From Pseudomonas japonica (GTDB taxonomy: Bacteria > Pseudomonadota > Gammaproteobacteria > Pseudomonadales > Pseudomonadaceae): a stretch of DNA of 64,000 bases. Shown piece by piece: positions 53,724 to 62,505 of the stretch. How positions within the stretch are numbered: the stretch's first letter is position 1; the number at the start of each line of letters is the position of its first letter. The position numbers were made by a program, and so were the translations under genes. The notes beneath the pieces were generated by a model. The model did no database searches and had not been told where the DNA came from. It saw nothing but the letters and a program-made list of their open reading frames with translations. The DNA lies in NCBI RefSeq assembly GCF_013522925.1, contig NZ_JAAMQU010000012.1:146541-210540 (forward strand). The letters run 5' to 3'.

Positions 53724-54758
53724 TTGTCCGCTCAGATCATCGCGATCGACGCAATGGGCGGGGACTTCGGTCCCCGCAGCATTGTTCAGGCCTGTGTCGC
53801 CTGCCTGTCCGAACACCCCTCGCTGTACCTGACCCTCGTTGGTCAACCCAAGCTCCTTGAAGAAATCCTCACCACCCATCGGGGTGTCGATCGTTCTCGC
53901 CTTCAGATTCTGCCTGCTACCGAAGTGATCGGCATGAGTGACAAGCCGTCCCAGGCGTTGCGCGGCAAGCCGGACGCTTCCATGCGCATTGCGCTGCAAG
54001 CGCTGCGGGACGACCGTGTGCACGCAGTGGTAAGCGCCGGCAATACCGGTGCGCTCATGGCGCTGTCCTGCCATGTGCTTAAAACACTGCCCGGCGTGAC
54101 CCGCCCCGCCATGGTTGCGGCAATCCCCACGCGCACAGGCCATTGCCAGGTGCTGGACCTGGGCGCCAACGTGGATTGCGACGCCGAGCACCTGTACCAG
54201 TTCGCCCATATGGGGGCATTGGCTGCCCAGGCCCAAGGCGTGATACGCCCTCGGGTGGCATTGCTCAATGTGGGCACCGAGGACATCAAGGGCAACCAGC
54301 AGGTCAAGGCAGCAGCGCGGCTATTGCAAAAGGCCGGGCTCAACTACATTGGTTACATTGAAGGTGACGGCGTGTACCGCGGTGAGGCCGATGTGGTGGT
54401 GTGCGACGGCTTCGTTGGCAATGTATTGCTCAAGGCCAGCGAGGGGCTGGCCAGCATGATCGGCGAGCGTATCGAAGCACAGTTCAGTGGCGGGCTGTTT
54501 GCCAGGCTGGCGGGCGCGGTCGCCCTCCCGGCCCTGCGGCGGTTACGCGAAGAGCTGGTTCCGGCGCGGCACAACGGCGCCAGTTTCCTGGGCTTGCAAG
54601 GCATTGTCGTAAAAAGCCATGGCGCGGCCGGTGTACAGGGCTTGAAAGCCGCAATCGAGCGCGCCCTGCAGCAAGTGGAAAGCAACCTGCCACGTCAGCT
54701 CGGCCAGGGGCTCGCCGCTGTACTTTCACCCAAGCAGGAAGACGGCGATAGAATGTGA
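53724..54758 (+). CDS. plsX: Phosphate acyltransferase PlsX
   Basis: A 344-residue enzyme that converts acyl-ACP to acyl phosphate, the first step of phospholipid synthesis by the PlsX/PlsY route. The N-terminus IIAIDAMGGDFGP and SAGNTGALMA are family signatures. The start is TTG at 53724, three bases after the L32 stop, which limits initiation and probably sets a lower output than rpmF. Confidence 0.96.
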   Translation: MSAQIIAIDAMGGDFGPRSIVQACVACLSEHPSLYLTLVGQPKLLEEILTTHRGVDRSRLQILPATEVIGMSDKPSQALRGKPDASMRIALQALRDDRVHAVVSAGNTGALMALSCHVLKTLPGVTRPAMVAAIPTRTGHCQVLDLGANVDCDAEHLYQFAHMGALAAQAQGVIRPRVALLNVGTEDIKGNQQVKAAARLLQKAGLNYIGYIEGDGVYRGEADVVVCDGFVGNVLLKASEGLASMIGERIEAQFSGGLFARLAGAVALPALRRLREELVPARHNGASFLGLQGIVVKSHGAAGVQGLKAAIERALQQVESNLPRQLGQGLAAVLSPKQEDGDRM

Positions 54759-54851
54759 CCGGGCGGTTCCGGTTATCATCCAACACTGGATTTTCGTTTC
54801 CGGCCATGGCCGGGAGCATTTTCGACCACTGCATCGATAAGGGCGCGTTCA

Positions 54852-55790
54852 ATGTCTGCAACCCTCGCATTCGTCTTTCCTGGGCAGGGCTCCCAGTCAC
54901 TCGGCATGCTCGCCGACCAGGCCGGGCAGCACCCGTTGATTGGCGAAACCTTCAAGGAGGCGTCCGAGGCCCTTGGCTATGACCTCTGGGCGTTGACCCA
55001 GCAGGGGCCCGCCGAGCAACTGAACCAGACCGACAAAACCCAGCCGGCGATCCTTACCGCATCCATCGCGCTGTGGCGCGTATGGCAGGCTGAAGGCGGC
55101 GCACTGCCGGCCTACGTGGCCGGCCATAGCCTGGGCGAGTACAGCGCATTGGTGGCAGCTGGTAGCGTGGGCCTGGCCGACGCGGTTCGGCTGGTCGAGC
55201 GTCGGGGCCAGCTCATGCAGGAAGCCGTGCCGGCCGGGCAGGGCGGTATGGCCGCTGTGCTGGGCCTCAAAGACGAAGACGTTATCGCGGCGTGCGCCGA
55301 AGCGGCGAACGGTGACGTGGTAAGCGCGGTGAATTTCAACTCGCCGGGCCAGGTCGTGATTGCCGGTAGCGCGGCCGCTGTCGCGCGTGCCATCGAAGCC
55401 TGCAAGGCACGCGGAGCCAAGCGTGCCCTGCCGCTGCCCGTGAGCGTGCCATCGCACTGCGCATTGATGAAGCCTGCGGCCGAGCGCTTCGCCGAATCCG
55501 TGGCCGCCATCAACTGGCAGGCGCCGAAGATTTCGCTGGTACAAAACGTGACCGCTACCGTTCCGGCTACGCTGGAGGATCTGAAGCACAACCTCCTGGC
55601 TCAGCTGTACATGCCGGTTCGCTGGGTGGAATCCGTTGCGCTGCTGGCTCAGCAAGGTGCCAGGCAACTGGTTGAGTGCGGCCCGGGCAAGGTGTTGTCC
55701 GGCCTGAACAAGCGCTGCGCCGACGGCATAGAAACCTACAATCTGGATACCCCCGATGCCTTCGCCGCCGCTCGCGCGGCCTTGGCTTGA
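54852..55790 (+). CDS. fabD: Malonyl-CoA:ACP transacylase FabD
   Basis: A 312-residue transacylase moving malonyl from CoA to ACP. The active-site GHSLGEYSAL has the nucleophile Ser93; FPGQGSQSLGM is the N-terminal oxyanion loop and SVPSHCALM contains the catalytic His. It starts 93 bases after plsX and precedes fabG by 16 bases. Confidence 0.98.
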   Translation: MSATLAFVFPGQGSQSLGMLADQAGQHPLIGETFKEASEALGYDLWALTQQGPAEQLNQTDKTQPAILTASIALWRVWQAEGGALPAYVAGHSLGEYSALVAAGSVGLADAVRLVERRGQLMQEAVPAGQGGMAAVLGLKDEDVIAACAEAANGDVVSAVNFNSPGQVVIAGSAAAVARAIEACKARGAKRALPLPVSVPSHCALMKPAAERFAESVAAINWQAPKISLVQNVTATVPATLEDLKHNLLAQLYMPVRWVESVALLAQQGARQLVECGPGKVLSGLNKRCADGIETYNLDTPDAFAAARAALA

Positions 55791-55806
55791 AACAGGAGAA
55801 GCTGGC

Positions 55807-56547
55807 ATGAGCCTGCAAGGTAAAGTGGCACTGGTGACCGGTGCGAGTCGTGGCATTGGCCAGGCGATCGCCCTCGAGTTGGGCCGCCAGGGCGCCGTGG
55901 TCATCGGCACTGCAACCAGTGCCTCGGGGGCCGAGCGCATCAGCGCCACCCTCAAGGAACACAATATCGAAGGCGTGGGCCTGGAGCTCAACGTGTGCAA
56001 CGACGAATCGGTCGCTGCCGCGCTGGCCACCATTTCGGAGCGTTTCGGCGCGCCGGCCATCCTGGTCAACAATGCCGGGATCACCCGCGACAACCTGATG
56101 TTGCGCATGAAAGACGACGAATGGTTCGACGTGGTCGATACCAACCTGAACAGTCTGTTCCGCCTGTCCAAGGCAGTGCTGCGTGGCATGACCAAGGCTC
56201 GCTGGGGCCGCATCATCAGCATCGGCTCGGTGGTGGGTGCCATGGGCAACGCCGGGCAAGTAAACTATGCCGCAGCCAAGGCTGGCCTGGAAGGTTTCAG
56301 CCGAGCGCTGGCGCGTGAAGTGGGCTCTCGGGGCATTACGGTGAACTCGGTCACCCCGGGCTTCATCGATACCGACATGACCCGCGAGCTTCCAGAGGCG
56401 CAGCGTGAAGGCCTGTTGACTCAGATCCCCCTGGGCCGTTTGGGCCAGGCTGAGGAAATCGCCAAGGTGGTCAGCTTCCTGGCTTCCGATGGCGCTGCTT
56501 ATGTCACCGGCGCGACCGTTCCGGTCAACGGCGGCATGTACATGTGA
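55807..56547 (+). CDS. fabG: 3-oxoacyl-ACP reductase FabG
   Basis: A 246-residue short-chain dehydrogenase. The cofactor loop is TGASRGIG, NNAGITRD the structural motif, and the catalytic Ser and Tyr-Lys are in SIGSVVGAMGNAGQVNYAAAK. It reduces beta-ketoacyl-ACP with NADPH. The start at 55807 is chosen over the in-frame ATG at 55756 by family length. Confidence 0.97.
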   Translation: MSLQGKVALVTGASRGIGQAIALELGRQGAVVIGTATSASGAERISATLKEHNIEGVGLELNVCNDESVAAALATISERFGAPAILVNNAGITRDNLMLRMKDDEWFDVVDTNLNSLFRLSKAVLRGMTKARWGRIISIGSVVGAMGNAGQVNYAAAKAGLEGFSRALAREVGSRGITVNSVTPGFIDTDMTRELPEAQREGLLTQIPLGRLGQAEEIAKVVSFLASDGAAYVTGATVPVNGGMYM

Positions 56548-56664
56548 TCCAGCTCAATGGGGCACCGCGGAAAAAATGTCATACGTAATGCCCCAAAATC
56601 CGTTATAAAGCTGCATCCAGATTATAGAGGTCGCCGGCCGGCGTTTGGTGGGGTCGCATTCAAC

Positions 56665-56692
56665 TTGAAATGCGAGTGCCTTCCTATAAACT
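56665..56692 (+). promoter_or_regulatory. Candidate promoter of acpP
   Basis: TTGAAA at 56665-56670 and TAAACT at 56687-56692 with a 16-base spacer; an overlapping TATAAA lies at 56685-56690. The 193-base gap between fabG and acpP and the high need for ACP make a separate promoter likely. Confidence 0.4.
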
Positions 56693-56740
56693 TACACACC
56701 GGCCAGTTGCCAGACTATCCACTAGGAGTGAAAACCAGGT

Positions 56741-56977
56741 ATGAGCACCATCGAAGAACGCGTCAAGAAAATCGTTGCCGAGCAGCTGGGCGTCAAAGAA
56801 GAAGAAGTCGTTAACACCGCCAGCTTCGTTGAAGACCTGGGCGCTGATTCTCTTGACACCGTTGAGCTGGTAATGGCACTGGAAGAAGAATTCGAAACCG
56901 AGATTCCAGACGAAGAAGCCGAGAAGATCACCACCGTTCAAGCAGCCATCGACTACGTCAACAGCCACCAGGCCTGA
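56741..56977 (+). CDS. acpP: Acyl carrier protein
   Basis: A 78-residue acidic protein. Ser37 in GADSLDTVELVM receives the 4'-phosphopantetheine arm. ACP carries the growing acyl chain in fatty-acid synthesis. TAGGAG lies 11 bases before the ATG. It is followed by a hairpin at 57006-57041 that may limit read-through into fabF. Confidence 0.98.
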   Translation: MSTIEERVKKIVAEQLGVKEEEVVNTASFVEDLGADSLDTVELVMALEEEFETEIPDEEAEKITTVQAAIDYVNSHQA

Positions 56978-57005
56978 TTGCCGTATTCGACGCTTCTTGT
57001 CAGAG

Positions 57006-57041
57006 AAAACCGCACTGCCTTCAATGGGCGTGCGGTTTTTT
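57006..57041 (+). terminator. Intrinsic terminator or attenuator between acpP and fabF
   Basis: Stem AAAACCGCAC (57006-57015) with GTGCGGTTTT (57030-57039), and an inner GCC/GGC pair, followed by T residues. Partial termination here would give acpP more mRNA than fabF. Confidence 0.75.
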
Positions 57042-57087
57042 CTTTAAATAGGGCAAGAGGTTGAAACAAAGTATTAAGGAGAACACT

Positions 57088-58332
57088 GTGTCGCGTAGAC
57101 GCGTCGTGGTCACTGGAATGGGCATGTTGTCGCCATTGGGCGTTGACGTGCCAAGTACCTGGCAAGGCATTCTGGCCGGCCAAAGCGGCATCGGTCCGAT
57201 CGAGCATACCGACCTGTCAGCGTTTTCCACTCGGTTTGGCGGCTCGGTCAAGGCATTCGATGTGGCGCAGTATCTCTCGCCCAAAGAGGCCCGCAAGCTT
57301 GACCTGTTCATTCAGTATGGTCTGGCCGCTGGCTTTCAGGCTGTGCGCGATGCGGGGCTGAACATCGACGACAGCAACCGTGAGCGCATTGGCGTTGCCA
57401 TGGGCTCGGGTATCGGTGGCCTCACCAACATCGAGGACACCAGCCGTACGCTTCACGAGCAGGGGCCGCGGCGGATTTCTCCGTTCTTCGTGCCTGGCTC
57501 GATCATCAACATGATTTCAGGCTTCCTGTCGATCCACCTGGGCGTTCAGGGGCCAAACTACGCCGTGTCCACGGCGTGCACCACGGGTACCCACTGCATT
57601 GGCATGGCGGCCCGCAACATCGCCTATGGCGAAGCGGACGTAATGATCGCCGGCGGCGCCGAAATGGCCGCCTGCGGCCTGGGCATGGGTGGCTTCGGCG
57701 CGGCGCGGGCACTGTCCACGCGCAACGATGAGCCCACGCGCGCCAGCCGGCCGTGGGACAAGGGGCGGGATGGTTTTGTGCTGTCCGACGGTGCCGGTGC
57801 GCTCGTGCTCGAAGAGCTTGAGCATGCCCGGGCGCGCGGGGCGCGGATCTATGCCGAACTGGTTGGCTTCGGCACCAGTGGCGACGCCTTCCATATGACC
57901 TCCCCACCCGAAGACGGCGCGGGCGCGGCCCGTTGCATGGTCAATGCCCTCAAGGACGCCGGCCTGGCGCCCGACGCAGTGCAATACATCAATGCCCACG
58001 GCACCTCTACCTCCGCCGGCGACCTCGCCGAAGTACGGGCGATCAAGTCGGTGTTCGGCGGGCACGCCTACAAGCTGGCGGTCAGTTCCACCAAGTCCAT
58101 GACCGGCCATTTGCTGGGCGCGGCGGGTGCGGTCGAGGCCATCTTCAGCGTGCTCGCGATTCGTGATCAGGTGGCGCCGCCGACCATCAACCTCGATGAG
58201 CCGGACGACGATTGCGATCTGGACTTCGTGCCGCACGAAGCGCGGGAAATGCCGATCGATGTCGTGCTGTCGAACTCCTTCGGCTTTGGCGGTACCAACG
58301 GCTCTCTGGTGTTCCGCCGGTTCAGCGAGTAA
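57088..58332 (+). CDS. fabF: 3-oxoacyl-ACP synthase II FabF
   Basis: A 414-residue condensing enzyme. The active Cys164 is in VSTACTTGTHCIG, with catalytic histidines in NAHGTST and SMTGHLLGAAG. It elongates acyl-ACP and favours C16 to C18 products. The GTG start at 57088 has AAGGAG at six bases; reading from an upstream TTG adds nine unrelated residues. The stop overlaps the pabC ATG. Confidence 0.97.
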   Translation: MSRRRVVVTGMGMLSPLGVDVPSTWQGILAGQSGIGPIEHTDLSAFSTRFGGSVKAFDVAQYLSPKEARKLDLFIQYGLAAGFQAVRDAGLNIDDSNRERIGVAMGSGIGGLTNIEDTSRTLHEQGPRRISPFFVPGSIINMISGFLSIHLGVQGPNYAVSTACTTGTHCIGMAARNIAYGEADVMIAGGAEMAACGLGMGGFGAARALSTRNDEPTRASRPWDKGRDGFVLSDGAGALVLEELEHARARGARIYAELVGFGTSGDAFHMTSPPEDGAGAARCMVNALKDAGLAPDAVQYINAHGTSTSAGDLAEVRAIKSVFGGHAYKLAVSSTKSMTGHLLGAAGAVEAIFSVLAIRDQVAPPTINLDEPDDDCDLDFVPHEAREMPIDVVLSNSFGFGGTNGSLVFRRFSE

Positions 58333-59147
58333 TGGAAGCCTGGGTCGATGGCCGGCCAGCCAGTGCGATCGGCCTGGGCAACCGTGGCCTGGCATACGGC
58401 GACGGCCTGTTCGAAACCCTTCGGGTGCGGGCCGGCCGGCCGAAACTGCTGGAGCGGCACCTGGAGCGCCTGGCCCATGGCTGCGCGCGCCTGGGGCTAC
58501 CTTTTGATGAGCCAACGCTGCGCGCTGAGCTGCACGCCTATGGCGGCCAACTGGGCGATGGCGTACTCAAGCTCATCATTACCCGAGGCGATAGCGCACG
58601 CGGCTATGCGGGCGACCCTGATGCGCCAGCGCGGCGTATTCTCCAGAGCAGCCCGCTCCCGGAGTACCCCGTGCAACGGCAAGCCGAGGGTATCGCACTG
58701 TACCCGTGCAACACTCGGCTGGCCGAACAGCCCTTGCTGGCTGGCCTCAAGCACCTCAACCGCCTGGAGCAGGTACTGGCCCGCGCCGAATGGCAAGGCA
58801 CCAATTACGCCGAGGGTTTGATGCGCGATACCAGTGGCCGGCTGATCGAAGGCGTGTTCAGTAACCTGTTCATGGTGTGCGAGGGGCGGCTGGTTACTCC
58901 AGGCCTCACCCGTTGCGGCGTTGCTGGCACCCTGCGGGCGGAGCTGATTGCCCAGGCCATGGCGAGCGACCGGCCAGTGGTTGTCGAGGACATTCCCCTC
59001 GAGCGCCTGGCAAGTGCCAGCGAAGTGTTCATGTGTAACAGCGTCTATGGCATCTGGCCGGTCCGCCGCTATGCACAGCTTGCTTGGCCGGCAGGGCCCC
59101 GCACCCGTAAACTTCAGCAGATGGCCTGCGAACTTCTGGATATCTGA
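58332..59147 (+). CDS. pabC: Aminodeoxychorismate lyase PabC
   Basis: A 271-residue PLP enzyme of the branched-chain aminotransferase fold (class IV). GLAYGDGLFETLRV is the N-terminal signature and KHLNRLEQVLARAEW holds the PLP lysine. It forms p-aminobenzoate for folate. The ATG overlaps the fabF stop (TAATG) and mltG follows after two bases, a standard order in gamma-proteobacteria. Confidence 0.95.
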   Translation: MEAWVDGRPASAIGLGNRGLAYGDGLFETLRVRAGRPKLLERHLERLAHGCARLGLPFDEPTLRAELHAYGGQLGDGVLKLIITRGDSARGYAGDPDAPARRILQSSPLPEYPVQRQAEGIALYPCNTRLAEQPLLAGLKHLNRLEQVLARAEWQGTNYAEGLMRDTSGRLIEGVFSNLFMVCEGRLVTPGLTRCGVAGTLRAELIAQAMASDRPVVVEDIPLERLASASEVFMCNSVYGIWPVRRYAQLAWPAGPRTRKLQQMACELLDI

Positions 59148-59149
59148 CA

Positions 59150-60280
59150 GTGCTACGCAAACTCCTGCTGCTGATCGAAACCCTGGTCATCCTCGCTGGC
59201 ATCGCCATGGGGCTGGCCGTCTGGCGTGTCCAGGCCGTGCTGGACCAACCGCTGTCATTGCCGGCGGAACAGTTGATCGACGTACCCCTTGGCGCATCGC
59301 CAGGCGGCATGCTCAACCGCCTCGAAGATCAGGGCGCGCTCAAGGGCGCGTTCTGGGCTCGGCTGTACTGGCGGTTCAACCTGGATAGCCAACCGCTGCA
59401 CACCGGCGAATACCGCCTGGGGCCCACCACCACGGTGCGGGAAATGCTCAGCCTGTGGCAGCGTGGCGAGGTGGTGCAGTACAGCCTTACGCTTGTCGAA
59501 GGCTGGACGTTCCGCCAGGTGCGCGCCGCGCTGGATCGCCAGGAAAAGCTCAAGCAAACGCTGGAAGGGCTTACCGATGAGCAGGTGATGGCCAAACTCG
59601 GCCACCCCGGCGTGTTTCCCGAGGGGCGGTTCTTTCCGGACACCTACAAATACGTGAAGGGGATGAGCGACGCCCAACTGCTGGAGCAGGCGTTCGATCG
59701 CCTCGATACGGTACTGGCTCAGGAGTGGCAGGCCCGCGCAGGCGACTTGCCCTACACCGAGCCTTACCAGGCGCTGGTCATGGCATCGCTGATCGAAAAG
59801 GAAACAGGCGTGCCTCAAGAGCGCGGGGAAATAGCCGGCGTGTTTGTGCGCAGGCTGGCCGCTGGCATGCTGCTGCAAACCGACCCCACGGTCATCTACG
59901 GCATGGGCGAGCGCTACACGGGGCGGATCACCCGCGCCGACCTGCGCGAACCCAGCCCCTACAACACGTACCTGAATCCCGGGCTGCCGCCAACGCCGAT
60001 TTCGATGGTGGGTCGCGAAGCCATTCGCGCCGCGCTGAACCCCACGGCCGGGAGCAGCCTGTATTTCGTCGCCAAAGGCGACGGTAGCCACGTGTTCTCC
60101 GATGATATCGAAGCGCACAACCAGGCTGTGCGCCAATACCAGCTCAAGCGGCGTGCAGACTATCGCTCCAGCCCCGGTCCCACGGCCGTTCCTGCAGGAG
60201 CAGGGGAGGGTGTTCCGGGCGCCGACGCCCCGGCCGCCCCAGCGATGGCTGCCCCCGCCGAAGAAACGCAACAACCATGA
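59150..60280 (+). CDS. mltG: Endolytic murein transglycosylase MltG (YceG)
   Basis: A 376-residue membrane protein with one N-terminal helix (residues 4-26) and a LysM-like then YceG domain. The catalytic Glu is in MASLIEKETGVPQERGEIAGVF. It cuts nascent peptidoglycan strands and sets their length. The GTG start is two bases after the pabC stop. The C-terminus has a short Ala/Pro-rich tail not usual in the enterobacterial protein. Confidence 0.95.
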   Translation: MLRKLLLLIETLVILAGIAMGLAVWRVQAVLDQPLSLPAEQLIDVPLGASPGGMLNRLEDQGALKGAFWARLYWRFNLDSQPLHTGEYRLGPTTTVREMLSLWQRGEVVQYSLTLVEGWTFRQVRAALDRQEKLKQTLEGLTDEQVMAKLGHPGVFPEGRFFPDTYKYVKGMSDAQLLEQAFDRLDTVLAQEWQARAGDLPYTEPYQALVMASLIEKETGVPQERGEIAGVFVRRLAAGMLLQTDPTVIYGMGERYTGRITRADLREPSPYNTYLNPGLPPTPISMVGREAIRAALNPTAGSSLYFVAKGDGSHVFSDDIEAHNQAVRQYQLKRRADYRSSPGPTAVPAGAGEGVPGADAPAAPAMAAPAEETQQP

Positions 60281-60290
60281 GGAAGCCTGA

Positions 60291-60662
60291 GTGAGCGGTC
60301 TGTTCATCACCCTGGAAGGGCCGGAAGGTGCCGGCAAAAGCACCAACCGCGATTATATTGCCGCCCGCCTGCGTGACGCCGCAAAAGACGTGCAGCTTAC
60401 CCGCGAGCCCGGTGGCACCCCGCTTGCCGAACGCATCCGTGAGCTATTGCTGGCGCCCAGCGAAGAACCCATGGCGGTGGATACCGAGCTGCTGCTGATG
60501 TTCGCCGCACGGGCCCAGCATATCGAGCAGGTCATCCGCCCGGCGTTGGCGCGGGGCGCGGTGGTGCTGTGTGATCGCTTCACCGCTTCATTATTTAGGG
60601 TGCCAAGTCTAGGTAAACCTGCAGCACTCGTTTCTACGATCTACGGCCTTTTTACAGCGTAG
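60291..60662 (+). pseudogene. tmk: Thymidylate kinase tmk, 5' half, interrupted by island insertion
   Basis: A 123-codon frame from GTG at 60291. Codons 1-98 are a normal Tmk N-terminus: P-loop LEGPEGAGKSTN, QLTREPGGTPLAERIRELLL, LMFAARAQHI and AVVLCDRFT. After DRFT the family expects DATYAYQGGGRG; here it reads ASLFRVPSLGKPAALVST and stops. The LID region and the whole C-terminal half (about 110 residues) are missing, so the product should not convert dTMP to dTDP. The break is near 60585. Because tmk is essential, a complete copy must exist elsewhere, most simply at the far end of the inserted element. Confidence 0.88.
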
Positions 60663-60734
60663 CCCATTTCACAAGGGCTGTAGCTCAATTCGCGCACCTT
60701 TCTCGATTCTTTTTCCCGACCTTGGAAGCTAAAA

Positions 60735-60869
60735 ATGTAAACCCAAGGCAGCAATCGACCATCAACTTCAAAATGTAAACCTTAAAGCATCCTGCAGGGC
60801 GCCCTGGGTATCTCGCTAGAAGCAAAATCAGTGGAAATCCAATGAAAACGGGCATTTACCGGTTTACAT
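60735..60869. repeat. ATGTAAACC repeats near the island boundary
   Basis: ATGTAAACC occurs at 60735-60743 and 60773-60781 in direct orientation (38-base period) and as GGTTTACAT at 60861-60869 in inverse orientation. The copies have A-rich left flanks. Clustered short repeats at an element's end often bind a recombinase or transposase; that role is inferred. Confidence 0.6.
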
Positions 60870-60913
60870 CATCCCTGCTTCGCCCTATTTTCAGCTGCGC
60901 CACAGGTTTGATT

Positions 60914-61384
60914 TCAGCCCTGATTCGTTTGGTGCCACAGCCGCCGCAGGGTGCTTTCTGGTATTCCCAGCTCCCTCACTGCCTGAGCCGGGGTAAATCC
61001 TCTTTTCTTCAAGTCCTGAACGGCTTTCCATTTCACTCTGGCGGACTCTGTGCCTGGCCGCGTCAATTCCGCCGGCTCTCTTGGCAGAGTTGCATCCGCG
61101 AGCTCCAGGGCGTCCAGCTCTGCAAGAGAAGCTAGGAGCATTTCCCTAGCTGTTTTTTGATCATAAGAGGCAACCGCCAGGGCTAGGAGGGTGATCGGCT
61201 CCACCTTCAACGCGGCTGCTATCTGATAGCTCGTGTCTAGGCTCACCACACTCTTACCAAGTTCTAACTTACTCACGTAGGGCTGAGAGACAGAATCGCC
61301 GAAATTGGCGATGTCCTCCTGGAACAGCCCTTTACGAGTGCGTAGCAACTGGAGGCATGCTGCAAAGGAATGACGCAGCGACAT
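60914..61384 (-). CDS. Two-HTH DNA-binding protein (XRE-like N-terminus, resolvase-like C-terminal helix-turn-helix)
   Basis: A 156-residue protein. The N-terminal XRE/Cro HTH spans about residues 3-62 (LLRTRKGLFQEDIANFGD, then SQPYVSKLELGKS as recognition helix). The C-terminus has a second HTH resembling that of serine recombinases or transposases (FTPAQAVRELGIPESTLRRL, residues about 130-149). The start at 61384 has GGGAGC upstream and fits the family opening MSLRHSFAACLQ; a longer frame to 61480 is less likely. It probably controls island genes or helps recombination at this end. Confidence 0.8.
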   Translation of the reverse strand: MSLRHSFAACLQLLRTRKGLFQEDIANFGDSVSQPYVSKLELGKSVVSLDTSYQIAAALKVEPITLLALAVASYDQKTAREMLLASLAELDALELADATLPREPAELTRPGTESARVKWKAVQDLKKRGFTPAQAVRELGIPESTLRRLWHQTNQG

Positions 61385-61503
61385 CGAAAGCTCCCTAAAA
61401 GCGAACGATATGCCGCGTTTGCCTGCCGCCATGCAAAGAGCTATAGTTATATTGGTGGCGCTCCAGGGTTGGATTGTCAATTCATGCGTAATTATTTGCG
61501 GGG

Positions 61504-61908
61504 ATGCAACGGATGGAAAGAGGGGTCGAAGCTGGGCTTTTCGGGCAAGAGGGGATTGCCCTGGCTGGCTCCGAACTGTCTCTCGATGAGGTGCTTGTTG
61601 CGGCTCGGCGACGGTATAAGTGGTTGCCCCTATGCGCCGTTCAAGAATGGATCATCCTGGACGCCATCGTCACCGACGCCGAGCGAGCCAAGGTGATCGC
61701 CGCTGGCTGCCAACCCATGTTCCTGTTTGCCCACAAAGTCGTGCACGACGAGCAGAGAAGATTCGAGGCCGGTCACTGGGTGCGCTCAAGTATGGGCACC
61801 ACGTTCAAAGAAGGCTTCCTATTCGCCACGCGGAACACGGTTTACGTATTGCTTGGGCCAGGTCAACGCAAACCTGCGTCCATCGGAGCGATATTTTCCA
61901 TCTCCTAA
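61504..61908 (+). CDS. DUF6957-like hypothetical protein
   Basis: A 134-residue soluble protein starting MQRMERGVEAGLFGQEGIAL. The pattern (AGSELSLDEVLVAARRRY, then W-rich segment, then FLFATRNTVYVLLGPGQRKPAS) resembles, from memory, the DUF6957 family found in Pseudomonas accessory regions. The function is unknown. An alternative start is the ATG at 61513. First of five small plus-strand genes in the island. Confidence 0.65.
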   Translation: MQRMERGVEAGLFGQEGIALAGSELSLDEVLVAARRRYKWLPLCAVQEWIILDAIVTDAERAKVIAAGCQPMFLFAHKVVHDEQRRFEAGHWVRSSMGTTFKEGFLFATRNTVYVLLGPGQRKPASIGAIFSIS

Positions 61909-61968
61909 GAATCACTCATTGGTTAACTTCTGGGCCGGTGTATCGGCTTAGGAAATTTGGGGCACCAA

Positions 61969-62415
61969 ATGTTCAGAACACAAGACGGCGATCTCATCGG
62001 CATTCCTGGCATGTTTGGAGAAGGGGTAGCGCAGTGGCGTGCCGTTTCACGTCTGCTGAAAACACATTGGTACCATCTTACTGTCCGTGGTGAAGAGAAT
62101 GGTCGAAGCGCCGAGCTTGCGTGGATGGTCGAGGGAGAACAGGAGCTCCAACGCATGTTGATCTCCCAGGACGCCAACATCGCTATCACTGAGATCTGTG
62201 TTGTCACGCCTTCCTGGATGAATAAGCGTGGACGCTGGAATATGGAGACGGTCACGAAGATCACCATCGGCGAAGACGTCAATGGGTGCACAGCGTGTTT
62301 GCTTGAGGTCGAGGGTGGCGCGGTGTATCACAACTCTCATCAGCCTGGCTTCCGGCCCGATTTGCTAGCAAATTTACGACCGATTTTCCTCTCCAGCATG
62401 ATTCGAGGGAGCTGA
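61969..62415 (+). CDS. Hypothetical protein (148 aa) in island
   Basis: Soluble protein starting MFRTQDGDLIGIPGMFGEG, mixed alpha/beta in pattern, with no signal peptide or membrane span. I do not recognise it. The start is the ATG at 61969, with only weak ribosome-site sequence upstream (AGGAAA at 12-15 bases). Confidence 0.6.
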   Translation: MFRTQDGDLIGIPGMFGEGVAQWRAVSRLLKTHWYHLTVRGEENGRSAELAWMVEGEQELQRMLISQDANIAITEICVVTPSWMNKRGRWNMETVTKITIGEDVNGCTACLLEVEGGAVYHNSHQPGFRPDLLANLRPIFLSSMIRGS

Positions 62416-62505
62416 CTCATACCACATTTTCGCCACGCTACCAGAATCGATGGTGCCGTGGCGAAATCCTGGTATTAGCCGCTAGAGCTTCACAAGGAGT
62501 AAGAC

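Noticed and set aside
60291..60662. tmk as a complete short gene
   Set aside because: Family members have about 210 residues and need the LID and C-terminal helices; the tail after codon 98 has no similarity to any Tmk.
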